A stretch of DNA of 64,000 nt from Streptomyces beigongshangae (GTDB lineage: Bacteria; Actinomycetota; Actinomycetes; Streptomycetales; Streptomycetaceae), in assembly GCF_019710745.1 (NCBI RefSeq), contig NZ_JAHKJW010000004.1:1-64000 (forward strand), written 5' to 3'. The position numbers and the translations under genes are program-made. Below are positions 43,191 through 51,536 of the stretch, one piece after another. The notes beneath the pieces were generated by a model. The model searched no databases, was not told where the DNA came from, and worked only from the letters and a program-made list of their open reading frames with translations. Numbering within the stretch: position 1 is the stretch's first letter; the number at the start of each line of letters is the position of its first letter.

Positions 43191-43685
43191 TCAGTCCGAC
43201 TCGCGCTCCTTCTCCGCCAGGTGGACGACGCACACCGCCACCGCGATCATCAGCGCCGGATCCGCGTCCTCCCGTACGACCTCGACGCCGTACGTCTCCC
43301 GTACGCGCAGCCAGCGGCGCGAGATGTGGGCCAGCAGGTCCCCGTCGTGCTCGACGGCGAACTCCCGGTCGAGGATCCTGCCGCTGACGTCGAGCTCGGG
43401 CCCGTCGGCGAGGGAGACGCGGTAGTGGTTGCGGAGCAGTGACAGCCGCTTGCGACGGACGGTCGCCAGGGGCTCGCCGTCCCGCTCGACGACCATCGTG
43501 TCCCGCAGGGCGAGCATCTTCTTGTGGATGTCGATCAGCACGCGCCCCTGCCGGTCCTTCAGCTCGAAGGTGTCCCGCAGCCGCATCGCCTTGCCGTCGA
43601 CGAGGAAGGCCTTGCGGCCCTGCTCGTCCTCGATCCAGTAGTCGTCGCCGATACCCAGGAGCCGGTCGCGCACGAGGAATTTCAT
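43191..43685 (-). CDS. LURP-one-related / scramblase-like protein
   Basis: 164 aa, a single tubby-like beta-barrel domain: MKFLVRDRLLGIGDDYWIED, DTFELKDRQGRVLIDIHKKM, LRDTMVVERDGEPLATVRRK and a C-terminal hydrophobic helix (ALMIAVAVCVVHLAEKE). Family knowledge: LOR proteins are related to phospholipid scramblases; bacterial members have no proven function. Its ATG overlaps the end of the GlxA gene (CATG), so the two are co-transcribed on the minus strand. Confidence 0.82.
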   Translation of the reverse strand: MKFLVRDRLLGIGDDYWIEDEQGRKAFLVDGKAMRLRDTFELKDRQGRVLIDIHKKMLALRDTMVVERDGEPLATVRRKRLSLLRNHYRVSLADGPELDVSGRILDREFAVEHDGDLLAHISRRWLRVRETYGVEVVREDADPALMIAVAVCVVHLAEKERESD

Positions 43686-44671
43686 GTCTTTGGTGCTTCC
43701 CCGGCGGCGGGCCCGAAACGCCGCCGGTAGGCCGACGGGCTGAGACCCGTCTCCTGCCGCAGCCGCGCGCGCAGGTTGGCGGCGGTGCCGAGACCGCTGC
43801 GCCGTGCCACGGTGTCGAGCCGTTCCTCGCCGCGTTCGATGAGCCGGCAGGCCAGCGCCACGCGTTCGGCCGTCAGCCAGGCCAGCGGGGTCGTACCGAG
43901 CTGGGCGCGGAAGCGGCGGTGCAGCGTGGCCGGGCTGACCGCCGCCCGCGCCGCGAGGTCCGCGACCGTCAGGGGCTCGCCGACGCGCTCCCCGGCCCAG
44001 GCGAGCAGCGGCGCCAGCGACTCGTCCGGTACGTCGGGCACCGGCCGTTCGACGAACTGCCGCTGCCCGCCGTCGCGATGGGCGGCGAAGACGAGCCGCC
44101 GGGACACGGCGTTCGCGACCTCGGCGCCGTGGTCGCGCCGCACGATGTGCAGTCCGAGGTCGAGGGCGGCCGCGCTGCCCGCCGCGGTCAGCACGTCCCC
44201 CTCGTCCACGAAGAGGACGTCCGGCTCCAGGAGGACGTCCGGGTGGAGCTCCCTGAACAGGCCGGCCCAGCGCCAGTGCGTGGTGGCCCGGCGCCCTTCC
44301 AGGATTCCCGCCTCGGCGAGCGCGAAGCTGCCGGTGCACAGGCTGACGACACGGGCGCCCCGCGCGTGCGTGCGCCGGACCGCGTCGAGCACGGCCGCAC
44401 CGCGCGGTACGACGTTGTCGGGGCGGCCCGGTACGACGAGGGTGTCCGCGCCGTCGACCGCGTCCAGCCCGGGCACCCCGCTCAGCGTGAAGAAGCCGTG
44501 GTTCATCCGGATACCGGGAGTGGGCGTGCACAGCGTCAGCTCGTACAGCGGCGCCGGGAGGCCGAGCTCGGGACGGGGCAGCCCGAACAGCTCGGTGGCC
44601 ACGCCGACCTCGAAGGGGTTGGTGCCCTCGTCGACGATCACGGCCACGCGGTGCGAGGATCCATGCGTCAT
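43682..44671 (-). CDS. GlxA-family regulator: DJ-1/PfpI domain plus AraC helix-turn-helix
   Basis: 329 aa. The N-terminal DJ-1/PfpI-like domain has the elbow VVSLCTGSFALAEAGIL (Cys112), which here is probably a ligand pocket. The C-terminal AraC double helix-turn-helix (~225-320) shows LTVADLAARAAVSPATLHRR and a second unit ending TGLSPSAYRRRF. Family knowledge: such regulators respond to small metabolites (for example carnitine or arginine in other bacteria). It is divergent from the cupin gene, its likely target. Confidence 0.92.
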   Translation of the reverse strand: MTHGSSHRVAVIVDEGTNPFEVGVATELFGLPRPELGLPAPLYELTLCTPTPGIRMNHGFFTLSGVPGLDAVDGADTLVVPGRPDNVVPRGAAVLDAVRRTHARGARVVSLCTGSFALAEAGILEGRRATTHWRWAGLFRELHPDVLLEPDVLFVDEGDVLTAAGSAAALDLGLHIVRRDHGAEVANAVSRRLVFAAHRDGGQRQFVERPVPDVPDESLAPLLAWAGERVGEPLTVADLAARAAVSPATLHRRFRAQLGTTPLAWLTAERVALACRLIERGEERLDTVARRSGLGTAANLRARLRQETGLSPSAYRRRFGPAAGEAPKT

Positions 44672-44722
44672 GTGCGATTTCTAGCACTCGTCCGGCGGAT
44701 CCGTCACGGCCACGATGAGTCC

Positions 44723-45280
44723 ATGACCAACGAACCCGCGGTCCGCGAAGCCGCAAGCGACAAAGCCGCACGTCATGAAGCCGCAGCCGATGCACCCACC
44801 GCCGACGCACCCGCCGCCGACGAAGCCGCAGTCGACGAAGCCGCAGTCGACGGGCCTGCCGTGTCCGGGCCTGCCGTGTCCGGACCCGCCGTGTCCGGAC
44901 CCGTCGCGCTCTCCGCCGCCCTCGCGTCCTTCACCGAGCTGTGGAGTCCTCGTATCGTCGCGTCGGTCAACGACTACGACGTGCGCCTCGCCAAGGTGGC
45001 GGGCGAGCACGTGTGGCACACGCACGACCACACCGACGAGTTCTTCCTGGTCGTGCGGGGGGAGCTGCTCATCGAACTGCGCGAGCCGGCCGGCGAGCGC
45101 ACGGTCACCCTTCCCGAGGGCTCGCTCTACACGGTGCCGCGCGGCGTCGAGCACAGGCCGTCCGCCCCGTCGGGCGCCGCGATCCTGCTCTTCGAGCCCA
45201 CCGGCACGCTGACCGTCGGCGACCGGCACGAAGAGGTCCCCGGCCACGTGGACGTCACGACGGGGCACCCGCTCGGGTGA
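44723..45280 (+). CDS. Cupin-domain protein with Ala-rich N-terminal repeat
   Basis: 185 aa. Residues ~75-165 are a single cupin barrel: HVWHTHDHTDEFFLVVRGEL gives metal-binding His-x-His and Glu, and LYTVPRGVEHRPSAPSGA supplies the second motif His. Residues 1-63 are a low-complexity tail made of AADAPTADAPAADEAAVDE and three PAVSG units. Family relatives start near VALSAALASFTELWSP, so the tail looks like an added expansion, or the real start is internal. Divergent from the GlxA regulator. Substrate unknown. Confidence 0.8.
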   Translation: MTNEPAVREAASDKAARHEAAADAPTADAPAADEAAVDEAAVDGPAVSGPAVSGPAVSGPVALSAALASFTELWSPRIVASVNDYDVRLAKVAGEHVWHTHDHTDEFFLVVRGELLIELREPAGERTVTLPEGSLYTVPRGVEHRPSAPSGAAILLFEPTGTLTVGDRHEEVPGHVDVTTGHPLG

Positions 45281-45413
45281 CCGCGTGGCCCTCGGCGGGG
45301 AGCGGCCCGGGTGTGCCGGCCCGCCCCGTCGGGGGTGGGCCGGGCCGGCTCCCGCTGCGCGCGGAGGACGGTGGCGGAGGACGGTGGCGGCGTACCCCCG
45401 AGGCGTACGCCGG

Positions 45414-45662
45414 TCAGGCGCCGTACCCGTCGCTGTAGCCGCCGGGGTTGTGGCGGCGGTCGTCGACCACCCGCGTGGCCGGCGGCGGCACCATGACCCT
45501 GCGCCGCTTGGCGATGCTGCTGAACGTCGCCACGCCGATCAGTCCGACGATCATGAAGATGATGCCGACCAGGTCGAGGTTGACCCCCTGCATGTCCCAG
45601 TCGGTCGCGAATGTGAGGATCGCCCCTACGGCGATCAGAATGATGCACCCGCCCAGGCCCAT
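45414..45662 (-). CDS. DUF6458 family small membrane protein
   Basis: 82 aa with two membrane helices (GLGGCIILIAVGAILTFATD and LVGIIFMIVGLIGVATFSS) and a basic, Pro-rich cytosolic tail (AKRRRVMVPPPATRVVDDRR). This short two-helix hairpin protein is common in Streptomyces and is named DUF6458. The start at 45662 has GGAGG seven bases upstream; a longer frame to 45872 has none. Function unknown. Confidence 0.82.
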   Translation of the reverse strand: MGLGGCIILIAVGAILTFATDWDMQGVNLDLVGIIFMIVGLIGVATFSSIAKRRRVMVPPPATRVVDDRRHNPGGYSDGYGA

Positions 45663-45872
45663 GGGTGTCGCCTCCTGTTGCGCACGGTGTGGTGCCGGGC
45701 CCGGGGACCGTGCGGTTCCCGGGTGCCGTGCGGGTACCCGGACCCGGCGCCTCCATGCGCCCGGCGCCTCCGTGCGGGGGGCACGCGCAGGAGTGGACGG
45801 CACATCAGGCAGGCTGCGGCGGGGGCGGCTTGCCGGGCACGGCCCGCCGGCCGGGTCCCTCCGCGGGGCCAA

Positions 45873-47171
45873 CTACCCTTCCAGGAAGGACACCAGGGAG
45901 TTCGCCAGCAGGAACGGGTCGTCCGCGGCGCACAGTTCGCGGGCGCTGTGCATCGACAGGATGGCCACGCCGATGTCGACCGTCCTGATGCCGTGGCGGG
46001 CCGCGGTGATGGGGCCGATGGTCGTGCCGCAGGGCATGGAGTTGTTGGAGACGAAGGTCTGGAAGGGGACGTCGGCCTTCTCGCAGGCCGCGGTGAAGAG
46101 CGCGCGGCCCGAGCCGTCGGTGGCGTAGCGGTTGTTGACGTTCACCTTGAGGATCGGTCCCCGGCCCGCGCGCGGGTGGTGCGTCGGGTCGTGCCGCTCC
46201 GCGTAGTTGGGGTGCACGGCGTGACCCGTGTCGGAGGAGAGGCAGACCGTGCCGGCGAGGGCGCGCGCCCGGTCCTCGTAGGACCCTCCCCGCGCGTGGA
46301 CCGAACGTTCCAGCACGTTGCCGAGCAGCGGTCCGTCCGCTCCCGTGTCGGACTGCGAACCGTTCTCCTCGTGGTCGAACGCCGCCAGGACCGGGATGTA
46401 CGGCAGCGGGTCCCCGGCGGTCGCCACGGCCGCCAGCGCCGCCGTTCCGGCGTGCACGGACAGCAGGTTGTCCATCCGGGGGCCCGCGACCAGCTCCCCG
46501 TCGCGGCCCAGGTAGGCGGGGGGTTCGACGGAGTGGACCATCAGGTCCCAGCCGGTGGTCTCCCCCTCGGGGATCCCGGCCTCCTGCTCCAGGAAGCGGA
46601 TCAGGTCGCCGTCGCGCACGTCGTCGCCCAGGCCCCAGACGGGCTGCAGATGGCGCTGCTTGTCGAGCTTGAGGCCCTCGGAGATGACGGAACGGTCCAG
46701 GTGGACGGCGAGCTGCGGCACCCGCAGCAGCGGGCGGTCGACGGTGACGAGCCGTGTCGAGCCGTCCCGCAGCGACAGGCGTCCGGCCAGGCCGAGGTCC
46801 CGGTCCAGCCAGGAGTTGAGCAGCGGACCGCCGTAGATCTCGACGGCGACCTGTCTGAAGCCGTGGGCGCCGCTGTCCGGGCGGGGCTTCACCCGCAGGT
46901 TGGGGGAGTCGGTGTGCGCCCCGACGATGCGGAAGGCGGTGTGCGGCTCGGCGCCCTCCGGTACGTACCAGGCCACGATCGCGCCTCCGCGCAGCACGTA
47001 CTTCCCGCCGGTGGTCCCGTCCCACGCGTCGGTCTCCGCGACCTGACGGAAACCGGCCTTCTCCAGCCGCTCGGCGGCGTTCGCCACCGCGTGGTACGGG
47101 GACGGGCTCGCCGCCAGGAAGGACATGAGGTCGTCGGTGTGTCCGCGGTCGAAGCGGGGCGGTGTGCGCAT
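45873..47171 (-). CDS. apeB: M18 family aminopeptidase
   Basis: 432 aa. Zinc-binding and catalytic segments of the M18 family: GAHTDSPNLRVKP (His, Asp), FDHEENGSQSDTGADG (Glu-Glu), SSDTGHAVHPNYAERHD and the C-terminal ILSMHSARELCA. Family knowledge: cytosolic dinuclear zinc aminopeptidases that prefer acidic N-terminal residues and form large dodecamers. A terminator for the upstream acyl-CoA dehydrogenase lies just before its start. It is a single-gene unit. Confidence 0.9.
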   Translation of the reverse strand: MRTPPRFDRGHTDDLMSFLAASPSPYHAVANAAERLEKAGFRQVAETDAWDGTTGGKYVLRGGAIVAWYVPEGAEPHTAFRIVGAHTDSPNLRVKPRPDSGAHGFRQVAVEIYGGPLLNSWLDRDLGLAGRLSLRDGSTRLVTVDRPLLRVPQLAVHLDRSVISEGLKLDKQRHLQPVWGLGDDVRDGDLIRFLEQEAGIPEGETTGWDLMVHSVEPPAYLGRDGELVAGPRMDNLLSVHAGTAALAAVATAGDPLPYIPVLAAFDHEENGSQSDTGADGPLLGNVLERSVHARGGSYEDRARALAGTVCLSSDTGHAVHPNYAERHDPTHHPRAGRGPILKVNVNNRYATDGSGRALFTAACEKADVPFQTFVSNNSMPCGTTIGPITAARHGIRTVDIGVAILSMHSARELCAADDPFLLANSLVSFLEG

Positions 47172-47191
47172 GGGTTCACCTTAACGACGTA

Positions 47192-47227
47192 CCAGGGCCC
47201 GCTCCCGGGGATGGGAGCGGGCCCTGG
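47192..47227. terminator. Terminator of the large acyl-CoA dehydrogenase transcript
   Basis: CCAGGGCCCGCTCCC (47192-47206) pairs perfectly with GGGAGCGGGCCCTGG (47213-47227) over loop GGGGAT. It lies downstream of the minus-strand dehydrogenase and upstream of the aminopeptidase start. Confidence 0.82.
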
Positions 47228-47324
47228 TGAGAGGTCTGTGCGGGTCCGGACGTTCCGTTCGTTTCCGGGGTGAGCCGTGCCGGCGGCGGGTGTGCGGGGG
47301 CCGGTCGCGCGGTTCCCCACGCCC

Positions 47325-47424
47325 TGTCCCCAAGGGCCGCACCCCCGTCCCCAAGGGGTTGCGCCCCGGTTCCCAAGGGGCCGCACCCCCGTCCCCGAAG
47401 GGCCGCGCCCTGGTCCCCGGGCCC
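47325..47424. repeat. Imperfect ~21-bp tandem repeats
   Basis: Four to five copies of a GTCCCCAAGGGCCGCACCCC-like unit, 20-23 bases each, in the short spacer downstream of the acyl-CoA dehydrogenase stop. Each copy contains CCCC...GGGG and may form small hairpins. Confidence 0.65.
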
Positions 47425-47434
47425 CGCAGGGGGG

Positions 47435-49261
47435 TCAGAACGCCGTCTCGTCCAGTTCCATCAGGTCCAGGTCGACCGCCTCGGCGAGCTTGCGGGCCGT
47501 GGCCACCGTAGGCAGGACGTTCGCGGCGAAGAACTTGGCCGCCGCGATCTTGCCCGTGTAGAACGCGCGGTCCTTCGCCGAGGCCGTCTCCAGCTTCTCG
47601 GCGGCGACGGCCGCGCCCTTCAGGAGCAGGTGGCCGACGACGACGTCCCCGGCGGCCATCAGCAGGCGGGTGGTGTTCAGCCCGACCTTGTAGATGTTCT
47701 TGACGTCCTGCTCGGTCGCCGCGAGGTCGGTGAGCATCAGGCCGACGACGGCCTCCAGCTCGACGGCCGCCCCGGCGAGGTGCTCGCGCGCGGCGGACAG
47801 CTCCTCGCCGCCCGTGCCGAGCGCCAGGAACTTCTTGATGTCCTCCGCGAGCGAGTTCAGCGCCGCGCCCTGGTTGCGGACTATCTTCCGGAAGAAGAAG
47901 TCCTGGCCCTGGATCGCGGTCGTGCCCTCGTACAGCGTGTCGATCTTGGCGTCCCGGATGTACTGCTCGACCGGGTACTCCTGGAGGAAGCCGGAACCGC
48001 CGTACGTCTGCAGCGACTGGGCGAGCTGCTCGTAGCCCTTCTCGGAGCCGTAGCCCTTCACGATCGGCAGGAGCAGGTCGTTCATGGCCTCCAGGGCGGA
48101 GGCGTCCGCGCCCTCGGCCTCCTTGACCTGGATCTCGTCCTGGATCGCGGCGGTGTGCAGCACGAGCGCGCGCATGCCCTCCGCGTACGCCTTCTGCGTC
48201 ATCAGCGAGCGGCGCACGTCGGGGTGGTGCGTGATGGTGACCTTGGGCGCGGTCTTGTCCATGAACTGCGCGAGGTCGGGGCCCTGGACGCGCTCCTTGG
48301 CGTACTCCAGCGCGTTCAGGTAGCCCGTCGAGAGCGTGGATATCGCCTTCGTGCCGACCATCATGCGGGCGAACTCGATGATGCGGAACATCTGGCGGAT
48401 GCCGTCGTGCTTGTCGCCGACGAGCCAGCCCCTGGCGGGGTGGCGGTCGCCGAACGTCATCTCGCAGGTGTTGGACGCCTTGAGGCCCATCTTGTGCTCG
48501 ACGTTCGTCGCGTACACGCCGTTGCGCTCGCCCAGCTCGCCGGTCTCGAAGTCGAACTCGTACTTCGGGACCAGGAACAGGGACAGGCCCTTGGTGCCGG
48601 GGCCCGCGCCCTCGGGGCGGGCGAGCACGTAGTGGAGGATGTTCTCCGACATGTCGTGCTCACCGGACGTGATGAACCGCTTCACGCCCTCGATGTGCCA
48701 GGAGCCGTCCTCCTGCCGGACCGCCTTCGTGCGGCCCGCGCCGACGTCCGAGCCGGCGTCCGGCTCGGTGAGCACCATCGTGGAGCCCCACTGCCGGTCG
48801 ACGGCGATCCTCGCGATGTGCTTCTGGACCTCGTTGCCCTCGTCGAAGAGGATGCCCGCGAACGCGGGGCCCGAGGAGTACATCCAGACCGCCGGGTTCG
48901 CGCCGAGCACCAGCTCCGCGTACGCCCAGATCAGGGAGCGGGGCGCGGTGGTGCCGCCGATCTCCTCCGGCAGGCCGAGCCGCCAGTACTCGGAGTCCAT
49001 GAATGCCTGGTAGGACTTCTTGAAGGACGCCGGGACGGGCGCCGTGTTCGTCTCCGGGTCGAAGACGGGCGGGGTGCGGTCGGCGTCCGCGAAGGACTCC
49101 GCCAGCTCGTTCTCCGACAGGCGGGTCAGCTCTTCGAGGATGCTCTTGGCGGTCTCGGTGTCCATCTCCGCGAACGGGCCGGTGCCGTACAGCTTGTCGC
49201 GCCCGAGCACCTCGAAGAGGTTGAACTCGATGTCGCGGAGATTCGACTTGTAGTGCCCCAT
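47435..49261 (-). CDS. Acyl-CoA dehydrogenase, large (FadE5-like) type
   Basis: 608 aa, with a C-terminal extension of ~140 residues beyond the basic fold. [58 protein letters not shown] and the catalytic glutamate in [15 protein letters not shown] (Glu445) are intact. Family knowledge: this group oxidises a broad range of long acyl-CoAs in beta-oxidation with FAD. Unlike the gene at 6106 it keeps the catalytic base. It lies about 1 kb from a divergent SseB-pirin pair; see findings for a possible link with the pirin. Confidence 0.92.
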   Translation of the reverse strand: MGHYKSNLRDIEFNLFEVLGRDKLYGTGPFAEMDTETAKSILEELTRLSENELAESFADADRTPPVFDPETNTAPVPASFKKSYQAFMDSEYWRLGLPEEIGGTTAPRSLIWAYAELVLGANPAVWMYSSGPAFAGILFDEGNEVQKHIARIAVDRQWGSTMVLTEPDAGSDVGAGRTKAVRQEDGSWHIEGVKRFITSGEHDMSENILHYVLARPEGAGPGTKGLSLFLVPKYEFDFETGELGERNGVYATNVEHKMGLKASNTCEMTFGDRHPARGWLVGDKHDGIRQMFRIIEFARMMVGTKAISTLSTGYLNALEYAKERVQGPDLAQFMDKTAPKVTITHHPDVRRSLMTQKAYAEGMRALVLHTAAIQDEIQVKEAEGADASALEAMNDLLLPIVKGYGSEKGYEQLAQSLQTYGGSGFLQEYPVEQYIRDAKIDTLYEGTTAIQGQDFFFRKIVRNQGAALNSLAEDIKKFLALGTGGEELSAAREHLAGAAVELEAVVGLMLTDLAATEQDVKNIYKVGLNTTRLLMAAGDVVVGHLLLKGAAVAAEKLETASAKDRAFYTGKIAAAKFFAANVLPTVATARKLAEAVDLDLMELDETAF

Positions 49262-49533
49262 GGCGACGGCTCCGTTAGGGATCGGGGAGGTGGTGATTCC
49301 TCGTACCTGGTTCGAGCTGCGGATGCGGGTCTGCCCGCGCCCGGTTCGCGTACCAACTGGTGGCTACGATCTGGTAGCTACGATGATGCTACCCGTCGGT
49401 AATAAGAAGCAACCCCTGGCCGTCCAAGTGTGAGCAGGGTCTACATTCGGATGCGAGTCGGCGGGGCCGCCACCTGTTCGACGAAATCCGGCATGCGCGG
49501 CCCCGGGCCCCCTGCCGTCGGTACGCTTGGCCC
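49262..49533. promoter_or_regulatory. Divergent promoter region with TACC-N4-GGTA dyad
   Basis: The acyl-CoA dehydrogenase side holds TACCCGTCGGTA (49390-49401), a 4-bp-arm dyad reminiscent of TetR/FadR sites in front of fatty-acid genes. Just before it are two imperfect direct repeats, TGGTGGCTACGATC and TGGTAGCTACGATG (about 49359-49386). The stretch is locally AT-rich (GGTAATAAGAAGC). No regulator gene is adjacent. Confidence 0.5.
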
Positions 49534-50031
49534 ATGTACGGCTACGACCAGAACGTGGGACCGGGGCAGCAGCAGTACGCGCAGTCCCAGCCGCCGCCCC
49601 AGCAGCAGATGCCCGGTGGGGTCGGTGGGGTCGGCGGGTACGGCCAGCAGCCACCGCTCTACCCCGAGCCGTCGCCGCCGTCGCTCGCGGACGCCGTGCG
49701 CGCGTTCACCACGGGTTCGCTGACCCCGGAGGACTTCCAGCAGATCTTCGCCACGTCCAAGGTCTACTGTCCGCGCGGCGACAACCCCGGGTTCCTGGCG
49801 CTGCACAACACCCAGCAGCCCGTGATCCCGATGTTCACCTCGCTCAAGGAGCTGCGCCGGTACGCCGGCAAGGAGTCCAAGTACTTCGTGATCACCGGTG
49901 CCGAGGTGATCGACCTGCTCCCCACCGGGTACGGCTTCGTCCTGGACATGGAGGGGGAGCACCGCATCGTCTTCGACGCGAAGGCGGTCGAGCAGATGGT
50001 GGACTTCGCGATGCGCCGCATGTACGGCTGA
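49534..50031 (+). CDS. SseB-family protein
   Basis: 165 aa. A Gln/Pro/Gly-rich N-terminus (MYGYDQNVGPGQQQYAQSQP, to ~45) precedes an SseB-like domain: LTPEDFQQIFATSKVYCPRG, PVIPMFTSLKELRRYAG and GYGFVLDMEGEHRIVFDAKA. Family knowledge: the 'SseB' name comes from a type III secretion protein, but the actinobacterial members are not linked to secretion. A single Cys sits at residue 79. A 48-bp palindrome follows the gene. Confidence 0.8.
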   Translation: MYGYDQNVGPGQQQYAQSQPPPQQQMPGGVGGVGGYGQQPPLYPEPSPPSLADAVRAFTTGSLTPEDFQQIFATSKVYCPRGDNPGFLALHNTQQPVIPMFTSLKELRRYAGKESKYFVITGAEVIDLLPTGYGFVLDMEGEHRIVFDAKAVEQMVDFAMRRMYG

Positions 50032-50113
50032 GGTCTTTCCCGGTCCTGCCCGGATCGGTGGCCCGCATCCGGTGGCCCGGGTGTGTTGTGCGCCGCGGGC
50101 CGGCGGGGGCCGT

Positions 50114-50161
50114 TCGCGCAGTTCCCCGCACCCCTTCGAAGGGGTGCGGGGAACTGCGCGA
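50114..50161. terminator. 48-bp perfect palindrome
   Basis: From TCGCGCAGTTCCCCGCACCC to its exact mirror around TTCGAA, every base pairs with no spacer. It lies 83 bases after the SseB-family stop and serves best as a terminator. The core is like the 34300 terminator (GCACCCC-TCGA-AGGGGTGC). Confidence 0.85.
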
Positions 50162-50213
50162 TCAGTCACCCATGGGCCGCCCCCGCACGACGGCCCCGCC
50201 CCGACCACCCCAT

Positions 50214-50243
50214 GACGCCCGGAGGGAATTCCCTCCGGGCGTC
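50214..50243. promoter_or_regulatory. 30-bp perfect palindrome upstream of pirin
   Basis: GACGCCCGGAGGGAA is mirrored exactly to the right around AATT. It is 64 bases before the pirin ATG, immediately upstream of the AT-rich AGAAAGTTCTACATTCAAC promoter segment. It could be a second terminator or a regulatory dyad; position favours regulation. Confidence 0.55.
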
Positions 50244-50306
50244 CCGCGTTCCGGGTGGCAGAAAGTTCTACATTCAACTAAACTCGAAGCACAAGGAGGT
50301 ACCGAC

Positions 50307-51278
50307 ATGCCTGCAGTGACCGTCGAGAACCCGTTGGCCCTGCCCCGTGTGGTGGCGTCGACCGAGGCCGTGGCCCGTCCCGTGCTGACCGTGACCACCG
50401 CGCCGAGCGGCTTCGAGGGCGAGGGCTTCCCGGTCCGGCGCGCGTTCGCCGGGATCAACTACCGCCACCTCGACCCGTTCATCATGATGGACCAGATGGG
50501 CGAGGTGGAGTACGCGCCGGGCGAGCCGAAGGGCACCCCCTGGCACCCGCACCGCGGCTTCGAGACCGTGACCTACATCATCGACGGCGTCTTCGACCAC
50601 AAGGACTCCAACGGCGGTGGCGGCACCATCACCAACGGCGACACCCAGTGGATGACGGCGGGCTCGGGCCTGCTGCACATCGAGGCCCCGCCGGAGTCGC
50701 TGGTCATGTCGGGCGGTCTCTTCCACGGCCTGCAGCTGTGGGTGAACCTCCCCGCCAAGGACAAGATGATGGCGCCGCGCTACCAGGACATCCGCGGCGG
50801 CTCCGTCCAGCTGCTCTCCACCGCCGACGGCGGCGCGCTCCTGCGGGTCATCGCCGGTGAGCTGGACGGCCACGAGGGTCCCGGCATCACGCACACGCCG
50901 ATCACCATGGTCCACGCGACCGTCGCGCCCGGTGCCGAGCTCACGCTGCCGTGGCGCGAGGACTTCAACGCCCTCGCGTACGTGATGGCGGGCCGCGGCA
51001 CCGTCGGTGCCGAGCGCCGTCCGGTCCACACCGGCCAGACGACCGTCTTCGGCGCCGGTTCCTCGCTGACCGTCCGTGCGGACGAGCGGCAGGACTCGAA
51101 CACGCCTGACCTGGAGGTCGTCCTGCTGGGCGGCCGGCCGATCCGGGAGCCGATGGCCCACTACGGTCCGTTCGTGATGAACACCCGCGACGAGCTGCAG
51201 CAGGCATTCGAGGACTTCCAGAAGGGCCGCCTCGGCACGGTCCCCGCGGTGCACGGCATGTCGGAGGGCGGGCTCTAG
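50307..51278 (+). CDS. Pirin-family protein
   Basis: 323 aa with two cupin barrels. The N-terminal pirin signature with metal-binding His/Glu is DPFIMMDQMGEVEYAPGEPK, then WHPHRGFETVTYIIDG and SGLLHIEAPPE; the C-terminal barrel has THTPITMVHATVAPGAEL. A perfect AAGGAGGT precedes the ATG by seven bases. Family knowledge: pirins are iron proteins acting as redox-sensitive modulators, some with quercetinase activity. In a Streptomyces a pirin has been reported to interact with an acyl-CoA dehydrogenase (recalled, not checked). Confidence 0.92.
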   Translation: MPAVTVENPLALPRVVASTEAVARPVLTVTTAPSGFEGEGFPVRRAFAGINYRHLDPFIMMDQMGEVEYAPGEPKGTPWHPHRGFETVTYIIDGVFDHKDSNGGGGTITNGDTQWMTAGSGLLHIEAPPESLVMSGGLFHGLQLWVNLPAKDKMMAPRYQDIRGGSVQLLSTADGGALLRVIAGELDGHEGPGITHTPITMVHATVAPGAELTLPWREDFNALAYVMAGRGTVGAERRPVHTGQTTVFGAGSSLTVRADERQDSNTPDLEVVLLGGRPIREPMAHYGPFVMNTRDELQQAFEDFQKGRLGTVPAVHGMSEGGL

Positions 51279-51298
51279 GCCCCGACGCTCCCCGGGAG

Positions 51299-51329
51299 GG
51301 CCCCTGTCCGAACCGGACAGGGGCCTTTT
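51299..51329 (+). terminator. Intrinsic terminator after pirin
   Basis: GGCCCCTGTCCG pairs with CGGACAGGGGCC over loop AAC, followed by TTTTCC. A textbook stem-loop plus T-run, 20 bases after the pirin stop. Confidence 0.9.
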
Positions 51330-51380
51330 CCGTCCCGGCCCTTTCCGACCGGGCCCGTTTCAACGGGCTCGGTCCGTCCG

Positions 51381-51478
51381 GGCCCGTGCGTCCCGGCTCA
51401 TGGGTCCTGGTCCGTGCGTTCCGGCCCGTGCGTTCCGGCCCGTGCGTCCCGGTCCGTGCGTCCCGGCCCGTGCGTCCC
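51381..51478. repeat. 14-bp tandem repeat array (7 units)
   Basis: Units of GGCCCGTGCGTCCC and GGTCCGTGCGTCCC type at 51381, 51395, 51409, 51423, 51437, 51451 and 51465; the second unit is degenerate. The array ends 58 bases before the start of the permease gene and lies in its leader or promoter region. Confidence 0.88.
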
Positions 51479-51536
51479 GGTCCTCGTTCGGTCCTGTGGG
51501 AGTGCCGCCCCGACCGCCGCGTGCTCAGGTGAGAAC

